From Closterium sp. NIES-65 (Eukaryota; Streptophyta; Zygnematophyceae; Desmidiales; Closteriaceae): 64,000 bases of DNA. Numbering within the stretch: position 1 is the stretch's first letter; each line of letters opens with the position of its first letter. The stretch covers positions 1-64,000 of the forward strand of contig CANXME010000389.1 of assembly GCA_948144175.1 (NCBI GenBank), given 5' to 3'. A model generated the notes under the pieces. The model did not search any database. It had not been told where the DNA came from and saw only the letters and a program-made list of their open reading frames with translations. This document shows positions 44,001-54,246 of this stretch, one piece after another. Made by a program: the position numbers and the translations under genes.

Positions 44001-44252
44001 CTGCTCCTGTTGTTGCTCATGCTGCTGCTCCTGCTCCTGCTCCTGCTCCTGCTGCTCCTCATCCTCCGTCTCCTCCTGATCCTCCATCTTCTCCTCCTCC
44101 TCAGCCTTGATAGCTGAGCCTCTCCAAGGTGAAACTTCAAACGCTTCGTCGCCTTCCTTCATTTCGCTGTCATCCACTCCTGCCATTTCCTCGGCAGCAC
44201 TTTCAACTAGTTGATCCAGCTTTATTTTCGAGGGTTCTCCACTATCATTCAT
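35005..44252 (-). CDS. CHR8: SNF2-family DNA-dependent ATPase, CSB/ERCC6 (CHR8) type
   Basis: Chromatin remodeller of the Cockayne syndrome B/Rad26 class, acting in transcription-coupled repair. Exons: 44252-42621, 42277-40347, 39507-39426, 37909-37242, 36991-36698 and 36534-35005 (TGA). Seen: acidic N-terminus ending [22 protein letters not shown]2 motif [10 protein letters not shown] (about residue 800); motif II as DEGH (about 1138); [16 protein letters not shown]; helicase C block with [18 protein letters not shown] and [18 protein letters not shown]; and a C-terminal LTASEIVRQ to SKWFLKEHS segment like plant CHR8. About 240 residues of acidic/basic low-complexity sequence separate motif I/Ia from motif II. 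Exon 4 contains a Gly/Glu-rich linker (about 37440-37600) where the frame moves by one base, so an intron or consensus error is likely there. Exons 2-5 each have partial intronic copies. ATG 44252 gives [15 protein letters not shown]. Confidence 0.88.
37069..37200 (-). repeat. Truncated copy of CSB exon 5 carrying a palindrome
   Basis: Repeats the VWKx[14 protein letters not shown] start of exon 36991-36698 in the upstream intron. It is interrupted by the 32 bp palindrome at 37099-37130. Confidence 0.85.
37099..37130. repeat. Palindromic spacer 7 (32 bp)
   Basis: AGGTGACTTTTGAGT (37099-37113), TG, then ACTCAAAAGTCACCT (37116-37130). It is bracketed by near-identical CGACTATA and CGACTACA, which could be a target-site or microhomology duplication. 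Confidence 0.9.
37965..38082 (-). repeat. Truncated copy of CSB exon 4
   Basis: Repeats [20 protein letters not shown] to LPEKTERG of exon 37909-37242, with its acceptor, in the upstream intron. Confidence 0.9.
38144..39310. repeat. 11 bp minisatellite, about 1.15 kb, in a CSB intron
   Basis: Over 100 copies of tcactatccac with variants tcactatcccc, tcactatccgt and tcactgtccac. There is a higher-order structure: variant patterns recur at 297 bp (27 units; cacgatcccc at 38391 and 38688) and at 242 bp (22 units; cactgtcc at 38941 and 39183). The plus strand lacks stops, giving false open frames of about 500 codons. Confidence 0.95.
39570..39930 (-). repeat. Three partial copies of CSB exon 3
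   Basis: Copies at about 39577-39642, 39691-39762 and 39856-39925 repeat [15 protein letters not shown]-like sequence. They show increasing decay away from the intact exon (39507-39426). None keeps the splice donor. Confidence 0.85.
39963..40290 (-). repeat. Two partial copies of the 3' end of CSB exon 2
   Basis: Copies at about 40179-40290 and 39963-40080 repeat [20 protein letters not shown] to FVYPG, downstream of intact exon end 40347. They carry substitutions such as PIQNRLDEL to RIQNRLAEL. Confidence 0.9.
42356..42440 (-). repeat. Copy of the 5' end of CSB exon 2
   Basis: Repeats the acceptor and [20 protein letters not shown] of exon 42277-40347, ending after KAVQ. It lies about 75 bp upstream of the intact exon. 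Confidence 0.9.
43566..43585 (-). repeat. Palindromic spacer 8, inside CSB coding exon 1
   Basis: GTTTCGAGACGTCTCAAAAC is palindromic with one mismatched pair. It lies between two tandem coding copies (IMPxVQAGRVxQxLxAVE at about 43512-43560 and 43589-43640). It is read in frame as SFETSR. Confidence 0.9.
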
Positions 44253-44991
44253 GTGGGATGTGCGTACTTGGGCCGATAGAAGAGCAGATTTTCCGTTCAG
44301 CACACACCCATGCGCGGGAGTCCTTCAGTTTCACCCCACAGACGACGATTGCTAGTTCCTTGTGCCTGTAAATGCGATGAAGCGTCGACGTCACGCTTTT
44401 CTGAAACGTGGCTCTATGATTTGTTCTTCCTTGCCCCGACTCTTCTCTTGGTAGTTCCTGTCCCCTCCCCATAGTGTACCATTGGCCTCTTGTCCAACCT
44501 GACTTCCACACCTGATTGTCAGAGTATGCCCGCTCTTTTTTGTGTCCAGCCTGTATTTTGTTGCCGAGGCTCTCACTCCCGTATGTGATGGTCCTTGCTG
44601 GGCTTGCCCAGATGCGGCTGGTGGAGTACAGTAATTGAGAAGCCTAGGTTGCTTCGGCAGCGCCCCAGTTTGCCAAGTCAAAAACTGCCGAGCCTGCTTG
44701 TTATTGGTTTGGGCGAGCTTCCGTGGGAGAACGTTCGGAACGGACCAAAAGGTTGAACTTGGGAGATTCTGGGTGGAGAGGGCAACAATCGAATCCATTT
44801 CGAAGGGTATGTCCACCCGAAATTGTTTAAACTCCGTTGTAACACGGAGAAACAGCAGATACCATAAGGAAACGTTCTAAACCGCACAGAAGCTAAAACT
44901 TTTGGGACCCATAACAGGGACAAGAGCATCTATCTCACCCTGTCACTGGGAGCTTGCGTGACTCAGAATCAACCTTCGCATTGCAGGATCT
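44253..44991. promoter_or_regulatory. Divergent promoter region between the CSB-like and ArfGAP genes
   Basis: 739 bp separating two divergent start codons. aaccttcgcattgcag just before the ArfGAP ATG looks like a 3' splice site, so a 5' UTR intron is likely. No other element is recognised. Confidence 0.4.
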
Positions 44992-45602
44992 ATGACAATG
45001 GCTGGTCATGTTGGTAGTGACCTTCAAGCGAGACTCAGACGACTTCAGACTCTTCCAGCAAACAAGGAGTGTGCCGACTGTGGGTGTAAAAATCCTCGAT
45101 GGAGCTCCGTTACCTACGGAATCTTTCTTTGCCTAGAGTGCTCTGGAGTTCATCGTGGTTTAGGTGTGCACATCAGTTTTGTTAGGTCGGTTGACATGGA
45201 CTCTTGGAGTTCAGATCAAGTGACGCGAATGGAGGTAAGCATATGCGCTGATTGTGTATCTCCGATATACGGAATTTGAGCAAGCTCGGACTTCATGAAT
45301 CTTGTCTTGGCAGAATGGTGGAAATCTAGCGTGGAAAAGGTTTCTGGATCAATATCAGGGCGAACAGAGAGTAACTGATCAAGCTAATCTTTATAAATCT
45401 CAAGCAGCTTCTTTGTACCGGGAGAAGGTGGATGCACTAGCTGCTGGACGCCAGTGGGTTTCATCTCCACCACCTCTACGCCAGCGGAGTGTAAGTGTTT
45501 TCATGAGACGTTGACTTAGATCATATGCTTCTGGACAACGCTTCATTCAACAGTCTCATCATGAACCTCACTGTTCTACAGGTTCCATCGCCCAGCTCCT
45601 AA
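44992..45602 (+). CDS. ArfGAP domain protein, AGD6/7-like, tail interrupted by a stop
   Basis: GTPase-activating protein for ARF, expected at Golgi and endosomal membranes. Exons: 44992-45234, 45314-45490 and 45582-45602 (TAA). The ArfGAP zinc finger [11 protein letters not shown]...CLEC (C-x2-C-x16-C-x2-C) and the arginine finger in [19 protein letters not shown] are intact. [14 protein letters not shown] to [12 protein letters not shown] completes the domain. After the third acceptor the frame reads VPSPSS then TAA. The same frame continues without another stop to HWDDWGDGWTTAHA (TGA near 45690). WDDW-type tails are conserved in this family and present in the neighbouring paralogue. The TAA is therefore either a nonsense change, an error, or bypassed by another acceptor. 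A second ATG lies two codons downstream. Confidence 0.85.
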
Positions 45603-45931
45603 AGTTCGCTGCGGGAGAAAAGTTTAACGAAGAGCATTTCCGCAATAGAGCACTGGGACGACTGGGGCGACGGCTGGACAACAGCGCATGCCTGATAGAT
45701 GCTTTCACTAACCAGGATGCTTGTTGAAAGATGAAAGAATAATTACTTGAAACAGCAAAAGATGCGGGACAAACTCCAAATGCACAATAAACCCTGAACA
45801 TGCCTACCGAACATGCCTCAGCTTGCGAGCATTACTGCTCTGCAAGGGTTTTAGTTAAATTCTTAATAACCTTCTTCCAGATCGATTGGTTGGACATAGT
45901 TAATATTCACAGCTCGGTCGAGGCGATATGT

Positions 45932-46671
45932 TCAAGAGTTAGCGCCGACAGTACCCCAGCCCTCGCCCCAGTCATCCCAACTTTGCGAGGCGACGGCTCG
46001 AGCGGGAGGAGCGGTGCATCTTCTGCTGGTTCTCGAAGCGGCAGACGAGGCTCGGGATGCAGCTGGTAGGGTAGAGCGCGCCTGTAACAACAAACACCAA
46101 GTGAAAAGGAACAGCATTATTAGCATACTGATCGGCTGAAGTCCACTGGAGGGACCCACGAGACAGGGATGAGGAGCAGCACAAAGGATGAGGGAAAATG
46201 CGTAGGGGAAACTGGTATGTCATTGGAATAAAGGAAATCCAATTTAGGGTAAATGCTCACCACTGTCTTTTGCTTGGGCATCAGACCAGGAGGAGGGGTC
46301 CACGCTCGACCAGCGACAAGCACGTCCAGCTTTTCCCGGTAGTACTGCGCAGCAGGCGACGCGTATTTCTTCGCTATCGTCGCCGTCTCCGTCGCATCAG
46401 CGTACCGATCAAGGAAATCGTTCCACGCGGAATTTCCTCCAACCTCCATCCGCTTCAGCTGGGAGTCGCTCCACGAGTCCATAATGACGGAGCGGACGAA
46501 ACTGAGGTGGACACCGAGGCTGCGGTGCGTGCCGGAGCACTCGAGGCAGAAAAAAATGCCGTATGTCACCGAGGCCCACTGCGGGTTCTTGCACCCGCAG
46601 TCAGCGCAGGCTTGGTTGCTGGCAATCGACTGCACCTTTCGTAGCCGGGCTTGCATCATAGGTGTCGCCAT
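45932..46671 (-). CDS. ArfGAP domain protein, AGD6/7-like, paralogue of the convergent gene
   Basis: Exons: 46671-46261 and 46081-45932 (TGA). [19 protein letters not shown] leads into the zinc finger [11 protein letters not shown]...[25 protein letters not shown] contains the catalytic arginine. [15 protein letters not shown] to [10 protein letters not shown] follows. The last exon is Ser/Ala/Arg-rich and ends [16 protein letters not shown]. It is the tail-to-tail partner of the plus-strand gene, sharing domain order, but it has no intron at the ME|NGGN position where the other has one. An inverted duplication followed by intron change is one explanation. The WDDW-type tail matches the ArfGAP1/AGD6/7 family. 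Confidence 0.88.
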
Positions 46672-48650
46672 TGCGGACGCGAACAAGGAAACGTGCTAGG
46701 GTTGGTGAAAGGCTTCGGTTTAGGTTTGGATTACAGTTACAAGTACGTGTTCGGTGCTCGACGTAGGAAACCGCGGATGATTAATCACTACTGACAGACG
46801 TAGTACAGGTCTTAAGATTGATTGACAAAAATACGTAGACCATTCGTGGGTGTGCCGCGTGATAAGAGAGGTCACTCCTGTCGCCAAGACGTACGTTCGA
46901 TTGTGAAAGCCTGGAGACGATACTACTGGCAAGCACTCAACGTCTCAGCAAGGAGCTCCGAACACAGGAAATAGAAGATCAATAGACGAGCAATGCAATC
47001 AAAACTACGGCTAGGATAGTAGGAATGGTTAGTCACGCTGTCACAAATAATTGAGGCCGATGGGTCGGTCTAGCAGCAGACACGGTTCTGAGGGGTGAGA
47101 GCGGAGCGGATGGCCCGAGAAAAGGGGGACGGGCAACCGACCGAAGGCGGGAGATGGGTGCGCGCCGCTCCAATAATTTCGTGCTGGGATGGATGGGGGA
47201 TGCATGAAAGCGGGACTGCTTTTGCCTCTAAGACGGGGGAGAATTTGGGGGAAGTGGGGAAGTGGAATAGAAAGGAAGGATTCCGAACTCCCCAGCTTGA
47301 CCCCCCAGTAGCTGGCGGCGATCCCTAGGCCCACGACCGAACAGAGGGGGAAACGCACTTAGAGTGGCGGTGGCTGTGGCTTCGCTCTGCGCGGTTGTTC
47401 GTGGACTCGTTGGCTTGTTGGATGCGCGGTATTGCACTTGGGGGAGAAAAGGCCTGCGCAGGCTTGAGAAACACGCGGAATTCAAACGTCGGTTGGCGGG
47501 CAAGTGAAGGGGCGGGGGTGTGCGCAGGGCGGAGAAGTGGCCGGGCCGGGGAGATGAGTGGGAGTCGCAGGGGAGATCGGTAGCCTGCGCTGGGCCGGAA
47601 ACGCCCATTCCACGATGGTAGGTGAGTGGAACCGCATGCGACACGGCATGACCTTGGGAGATTCGACGTAGAGGACACGTGAGCCAATATTGTACAGGTG
47701 GTGGCGATGCTTTTCGCGACAAGTGCTCACCATAGTCGTTGCGACTGTCGCAATAGTTGGACGATTCAGATTGCGTGAACTTGATTATTAATGGCTCGAT
47801 GCAGTCGCTCAAGCACGTCCATGACGCGCTGGTAAATCTGCAAGACGTCGCCTTTCAGGTTCGAAGCGCGTAGTTTCCGAACCATCAACCTCCGCACGTC
47901 GGATGAAGGTGGAGAAAACGCGGTACGAAAGCCTAGAAGTAGGCCCGTTTGCCTTTCGCGACACTGTAGCGGGGTTTTGGTGAGGCCCAAACCCTGCTGT
48001 GGATTGGTTGGTGAATATTTGCTGTCAGCCATGCCAGCAGAGCCTCACCTGATGACACCTGAAAACAGTTACAGCATTGCACAGTGCATGCCAGCACATC
48101 ATCGCACTGTGCGGAATCGATCCGTTCGCTATTGTCACACAGCACGAAGCAGCTTCGTTGTGAGATGTGACTGGTTTGACTGAATCTCACCCCGTGAGGT
48201 GACCGTCCACGACCGTCCACGCCGAGCCCAGACCTTGACGGTCATCGTCACCGACTACACGGAGCTGTCTTTCTCGATATATGATCCACGCTGGAAAATG
48301 TAGTAATTTGGCTTGCTGTTCCTGACTGCTGCACTTAGTATCGGTACATTCCTGGAGCGCGTCACAAAAGCCTCGCGTCTCAAAAGACGAGATACAGTGC
48401 GGTGGAGAAGCTCGTTGCTTAGGTTTAATGCGGTGCAGAGCGGTACACTGCTTTTGTGACGCCCAAATGGAAGACATGTTTTAGCAGCAATCCTGCATTA
48501 TGTACCGCCCTTCAGGCCAAAAAAAAAAAGGCATGTGATTTCAGGGTTTAGGGTTATGAGGTGTGATGCTATACAGTTGGCAAAAGACATCTTGTTTCAC
48601 TGCAGTTACCGGATCAAAATATAATGGCATACATTGCCTAATGAAGCAGC
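46672..48650. other. Intergenic region, with a possible small exon near 47757-47858
   Basis: About 2 kb upstream of the minus-strand ArfGAP and downstream of ClpP. The plus strand has a GC3-biased stretch (MQSLKHVHDALVNLQDVAFQ) ending at CAG|GTTCG near 47858. The minus strand also reads a helical 39-codon frame there (MVRKLRASNLKGDVLQIYQ). I cannot decide whether either is real. Nothing else is recognised. Confidence 0.3.
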
Positions 48651-51600
48651 TTATGCAGCAACTGGGGCAGCATTTAGGGCCTTGAGGGGGTTGGTGATAA
48701 CCGCATCAATCAAGCCATACTCCTTGGCCTCAGTTGCACTCATGAAGAAATCGCGATCCGTATCCTGGTAGAGCAAGGGCAAGAGAGCATGAGAGAAAAA
48801 GCAGGGGCAAGGGAGAATGGGAACTTCGAGATATATTCAAACATTGGCATTAATCAAGATGCCTGGATCACAAATCAACGACAGTATGCTATCGTTCGAG
48901 GCACCAATCTCAGCTGCACAGTCTTCAAATATGGTCGAATAATTACCACTCAGTAATCGTTCAGATTGGTCTCAGCACAGCACAGTATGAGAGCACCTCG
49001 AGGTCTCAATGCCCTCACTGCTCACCTTCCATGCTCTGACAAGCCCTCACTGCTCGCCTTCATGCTCTGACATGCCCTCACCTTCATGCTCTGACATGCC
49101 CTCACTGCTCACCTCATCACCTGTACGATCCTCTCACCTGGACGATCTGGTCATAGGATTGACCGGTGTGGTACGCCAAGTAACCGTTCAGGTTCGCCTT
49201 GTGATGCAGAATCTCGTTAGCCTGAATCTCAATGTCTGTCTGCTGTCCCTGTGCTCCTCCCAGCGGCTGATGGATCATAATACGGCTGTTGGGCAGGCTG
49301 TAGCGCTTGCCTGGTAACACGAGTGTGGTGGGGGGGAAGGTATGACAACGAGGGTATAAGAGAACATAATACGACTGTTGGGCAGGCTGTAGCGCTTGCC
49401 TGGGATAACGAGGGAAAGGAGAGGAGAGAGCGAATGGATTTGGGTGGGGGGGATGGGTGGAAAGAATTTGGCCGCGTATGCCCATGTGATCGCACTGACG
49501 ACAAGTAATTAAAGAGCAACAACGAGAGGCAATGGGTGGAGTGCTAACATACATGCGGCTCCTCAGTCGAAACAGGCCACAGGTGGCAGTTCCAAGGAGG
49601 CATAAGAGATCAGCTCAGAATAGACCAACACACCTTTTGTTCCTGCTGACAGGAGGAAGGCTCCCATACTGCACAAGAAGGACGGTACGCAAGGCACCCA
49701 GACAACAAAACACAGAGTGGAAGGGAAAGGGTGAGGAAAAAAAACGAGGCAAGGGTACGAGCGGGCAAGCATGCCTCTCTGGAACAATGCTGACCTGGCA
49801 GCAAGACCGACAGACGCAGAACTGACACACATGCACCCAACTCACACGCCACTTCCCCTCCCTCCGCTCCTCCCCCCCTCCACCCCCCACAGTGCGCCTT
49901 ATGCGTGCACCATATTCACAAAAATGCTTCCATATCTTTAAAGGGCATGAGTGGAGGGAGCTGGCAAATATGCCACTCTCTGACACAATGCTGACCTGGC
50001 AGCAAGGCCGACACACACGGTGCTGACGTCAGGCCGGATGTGGCGCATGGTGTCAAAGATGGCCATGCCTGGGAGAGGGGGAGAACCGAGGACGGGGGGA
50101 GAGGACAGGGGGAGAGGACGGGGGGAGAGGACGGGGGGAGAGGACGGGGGGAGAGGACGGGGGGAGAGGGGAAGATGGGAAGATGGGAGGGTTATGGGAA
50201 GGAGGCACTGGCATCAGTGGCACATGGTGTCAACGATTGCCAGGCTCTGAGTGACGAGGATGGGGGATTGGAGGGGGAAAGGGAGTGGGGGGGAGAAGCA
50301 CGAGAGAGGGGGCTTGGGATGATTGAATGGTGCTGTCGTCACGCCAGATGTGGCGCATGGTGTCAATGGCCATGCCTGGGCGGGGTGTGGAAGGGGGGAA
50401 GGGGAAGGGAGAAGGGGGGAAGGGAAGGAAGAAGGGGGGAAGGGAAGGAAGAAGGGGGGAAGGGAAGGAAGAACGGAAGGGGTGGGAAACGCGGGAGGAA
50501 CGGCGGAGGCACGCGTCAGGCCGGATGTGGCGCATGGTGTCAATGGCCATGCCTCAAGGGAAAAGGAGGGCGGGGCAGGAAATGAGTCTCTCAAATTCGT
50601 TTCGTCTCCCTCCATTCAGTCATCCCTCGCCCCTCCCTCGTATTGGTGCAGCCCTCCCTCCCACTCTCCCCACTCGCCATTCCCCAACCTCCACCCGCCG
50701 TTTCCCAGTCCCCACCGGCCGTTCCCCACTACCCCACTCATCCTAATCCCCGCACTCACCAGCAGTAACGGAACCACCAGGCGAGTTGACGTACATGATG
50801 ATGTCCTGCATTCAAAAGGAGGGGGGAGGGGGGGGGAGAGAAGAGGGGTGGATGGGAGGGGAAAGGTGGGGGGGAGAGTGTGAATGAGCAGCCACGGAAC
50901 CACCAGACGAAACTGATGGTGTCCTGCGTTGGTAATGAGATTGGTGGGACGGAGGGAGGGAGCGGCAGGGAGTGGGAGGAGTTAGGGAGAGAAGGGAGAG
51001 CGAAGGGAGCTTTTGAGTCGACTCAAAAGGGAGCGGCAGGGAGTGGGAGGAGTTAGGGAGAGAAGGGAGAGCGAAGGGAGCCACCAGGCGAGTTGACGTA
51101 CATGATGATGTCCTGCGTTGAGGGGGGGGGGGGAGGGGGAGGGGAGAAGGGGGGAAGGGAAGGGTGTGGGGGAGGGGTTGGATGGGGGGGATGGGATGGT
51201 TGCGGCGACGAGAGAGAGAATGGAACCACCAGGCGAGTTGACATACATGATGTCAAGGGAGAACCACACAGGAGCCAGGCAGCACCATTCGAGGGAGGAA
51301 TCGGAGAGTGGGGAGATGGGGAGGTTGTGAGGGGGAGCAAGGGAGCCGAGAGTGGTGCAGCGGAAAAAGTAGGGAAGTAACAGACGAGTTGACGTGTGGA
51401 ATAGCGGGCTTAATTGGAAGGAGGAGGGGAAGAGCCGGGGAGGGTTTGAAGGGGGGGGGGGGGGGGGGGGGGGAGGGGAGGAGAGGAGGAGAGGGGGGGA
51501 TAGGGGGAAAAGGGAGGATGGGGGAGAAGGGGGCGGGGAGGGGGGGAGCGGGGGGGGGAGGGTGAAGGGGCGAGCGAAAACAGGCTTTTGGGAAAGAGCT

Positions 51601-53745
51601 ATGATGCGAACCTATTGATGAAATTGACGGCTGCGATTGACTCACCTTGGTGGGATCAACGGCGTCGAGGTACAGCAGCTGCGCCACGATGAGGTTCGCC
51701 ATGTCATCGTCCACCGCGCCGCCGCACCGGATGATGCGCTGAAGGGGGAAAAAAGGGGGAGGGGGGAGGGGGGAAGGGCGAAGGGGTGGGAGGGCGAGGG
51801 GGAGGGCGGGCCGAGGGGAAGGCGTAACGTGTGAGGAGAGAAGGGGGTTGCCACGATGAGGATCGCCGTGTCGTCGTCCACTGCGCCGCCGCACCGGATG
51901 ATGCGCTGAAGGGGGGAGAAAGGGGGGAAGGGCGAGGGAGGGATGCAGGCCAAGGGGAAGGCGGGACGTGTAAGGAGAGAAGGGGGGTGTATCGATGAGG
52001 TTCGCCCTAACGTCGTCCAATGCGCTGATTGGTGGGAAGAGGAGGGGGGAGAGGGGGAACGGAGAGGGGACGGGGGCGGGGGGGGAAAGAGGGTATTGCG
52101 TCAGGAAGACAGCAGGTTGGCAGGGAGAAGGAAAGGTGCACCCCTCACCTAATGGTGCGGTAAAGGGAGGGGAGTGCGGAGAACGGGTGAAATGCGGGAA
52201 AGTGGATTGCGGGTATGTGAGGGGACGTGAGGGGATGTGAGCGGATGGGAAAGGGGCGGGAGTAATTGGCGGGTAACAAACTATTGGATACCATTGCTAT
52301 CCCATTAACCCCCCTCAAACGCACGAACACCCGGGACGGGCTAAGCCACGTGCCCGACTGAAACGTACGTACGTTTTGAAAGAGCTGGGAGATAACCGAC
52401 TGGAAGCGCTCCTGCAGCATGGGGGGCGGCGCTCCTTGCCCCGCCATCACCTCCGGTGCGCCCATGAACAGACTCTGCGGCACTTCCAGATCGTTCCTGG
52501 GGTGGTTGGGGGAGGGGGGGGGAGGGGAGGGGATTGCGCGGAAGGTTAAACAATATTTTTTTGGGGGGGGGATGGGTGGAGGGGGTGGTGGGAGGGAGGG
52601 GGGAGGGAAGAAGGAAGGGGATGAGAGAATGAGGGGAGAGCGGAACGCAGGAGAAAATCCACAAATTTCGCCTCCGACTACTCCTCCAAGCGAGGACAAA
52701 AAAAGTGAATTACTCTGTTTGCATTATAAACATAACCGCATTGCGCATTATGTAGATTGGTTTCGTACTCTGCATTGTGCATAATGAACTGCGTTTTCCT
52801 CGCGGGAACTCACTTGATGGACCAGATATCGCCGCTGTTGGCGGCAGAGTTCGGGGTCCAAAGGCGCTCCGAGCGGACGGCGCTGCAGCGCACGCCGGCA
52901 GCGGATGCGCGGCTGAGGCAGGGGGAGAACACGCGGAGAAAGGAAACACATCGGGGAGAATTGAAGAGGCGGGAGGAAAGGGGAGAAGGGGGAGCGGAAG
53001 GGAAGGGGAAGGGGACGGGGGTATGGGAAGGCAGGAAGTGGGGGAGGGGCGAGATGGGGAGGAATAAGTAGGGAACGACGGAAACTATAGAAGATTGAAG
53101 GGAGGCAGAAGAACGATCGGCAAGCCAGTTGAAATCGATCGCTGACCGTCGATTCTCGGGTACATAATCTGGTAGCTCAGCAGACAATGCACAGGATCGA
53201 TCACCATCGATTGCCTACGCGGGCTTAGTTCAAACCCGCAGATACTGAAAGTGTCGAAAACATTGAAAGTAATCGCCAGATCGGACGTGAGATGTCGAAG
53301 GTCTGCTGAATCCCTACTCCACAACGTACTGCGCAGGCCGCATAGACGAGACGAATTAGGCTTCTGGCAACGCACAGACTAGACGTGATTGCTACGCATT
53401 GCGCATCAAGAATGAATCACGAAGCATGCACTGTAAGCTAGCATATCTAAGCAACGGAAACTACTAAAACAACGCCTGCTCACGCTAGCGAGACTCTACA
53501 ACACCTCATCTAGAAACAACGGAATTTAAGCCTCTCTGAACTAGCGCCTTCATCACACGACCTCGTAACACTACATCGGTACTACCTCGTCAGTACTTCG
53601 GTAACTCTACCTCGGTACTACATCGGTAACACTACCTGGGCGCGGCCATCTGTAGTCTCTTGTGCTGGCTCGCCTTCAGGCTCGTGCTACCCACGAAGGC
53701 TGACGGCTTCACAGCCGCTGCCGTCTGCATCGTAACGGCCGACAT
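48651..53745 (-). CDS. CLPP3: Plastid ClpP protease proteolytic subunit, CLPP3-like
   Basis: Nuclear gene for a catalytic subunit of the chloroplast Clp protease ring. Nine exons: 53745-53636, 52912-52814, 52496-52373, 51738-51646, 50805-50760, 50068-49996, 49668-49634, 49310-49138 and 48764-48651 (TAA). Every junction is GT-AG and in phase. The first exon ([20 protein letters not shown], Ser/Ala-rich, no acidic residues) is a typical plastid transit peptide. Mature sequence: [67 protein letters not shown]. The catalytic triad is present: Ser in AASMGAFLL, His in MIHQPLGG, Asp in DTDRDFFMS. It ends [15 protein letters not shown]. The sequence matches land-plant CLPP3 better than CLPP4/5 from memory of the family. 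Exons 4, 5, 6 and 8 have partial copies in neighbouring introns, but the intact exon set is unambiguous. Confidence 0.92.
49368..49405 (-). repeat. Partial copy of the ClpP exon 8 start
   Basis: aatacgactgttgggcaggc and the following bases repeat 49278-49315 with the acceptor, about 90 bp into the upstream intron. Confidence 0.85.
49781..50560 (-). repeat. Four partial copies of ClpP exon 6
   Basis: Around intact exon 50068-49996 lie fragments at about 49781-49812 (3' end with donor), 50211-50245, 50335-50385 and 50513-50555 ([11 protein letters not shown] region). The intervening DNA is G-rich simple repeat (ggggagaggac, 50080-50170; gaagggggga-type 18 bp units, 50395-50475). Confidence 0.85.
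50893..51258 (-). repeat. Three partial copies of ClpP exon 5
   Basis: Copies at about 50893-50930, 51081-51117 and 51223-51258 repeat the acceptor and [12 protein letters not shown], upstream of intact exon 50805-50760. Flanking G-rich intron is duplicated as well. Confidence 0.85.
51010..51029. repeat. Palindromic spacer 9
   Basis: CTTTTGAGTCGACTCAAAAG is a perfect 20 bp palindrome. It lies exactly between two copies of a 40-50 bp direct repeat beginning gggagcggcagggagtggga (50968-51009 and 51029-51079). Confidence 0.95.
51854..52035 (-). repeat. Two partial copies of ClpP exon 4
   Basis: Copies at about 51854-51915 ([18 protein letters not shown]) and 51990-52035 (more decayed) lie upstream of intact exon 51738-51646, each with an adjoining copy of G-rich intron. 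Confidence 0.85.
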
Positions 53746-54241
53746 GGTCTTTGCCGGTTGATCGGTTATTGACGACGGCTGATCTTCCGTGCAAAGACAA
53801 ATTCTGGGACGATCACAGCACAGAGAGACTAAGCAACTCCCAGAAGCAATAACTACAGGCTAGGAGGAAAGCTAGCCTCAAGAAAACTATTCAAGGAATT
53901 TCGGAGTCCTAGGGTTCCAGGGAGGAAGTTCCAGAAAATGCAGATGCTGGAACTATTCATTCGTACACCTCCGTACAGCAGCAAATGCTGGCCGTTGGAT
54001 AAATGAATATCCGAATCGACCCTTGAGAACTTTGTGTTCTTGAAGTGGGGCGCACAGAAGGTCGTGTGCGACAATGGCGCAGGAGAATCTAGACGGCGGA
54101 GCTGGAAAGGGCAACGTCATAGGTGATGAGGCGACGTGGCGAATAGAGACTGAACACGCAGCGAATAACGCTACGCCACGCTGGCGCGGATGTGACGGCT
54201 GTCGTGTTCAGCTCCACCATCAAAAGCAAAACCAGCTGTAG
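53746..54241. promoter_or_regulatory. ClpP upstream region
   Basis: About 500 bp between the ClpP ATG and the retrotransposon. No coding sequence is recognised. It presumably holds the ClpP promoter and 5' UTR, now bounded by the LTR element. Confidence 0.4.
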
Positions 54242-54246
54242 AATAT

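Noticed and set aside
42579-44303. Start of the CSB-like protein at 44303
   Set aside because: The codon there is GTG; the first ATG in the frame is at 44252 and is the likely eukaryotic start.
47095-47812. Overlapping short open frames on both strands between ArfGAP and ClpP
   Set aside because: No start-context, splice or family support, and composition resembles ordinary high-GC noncoding DNA.
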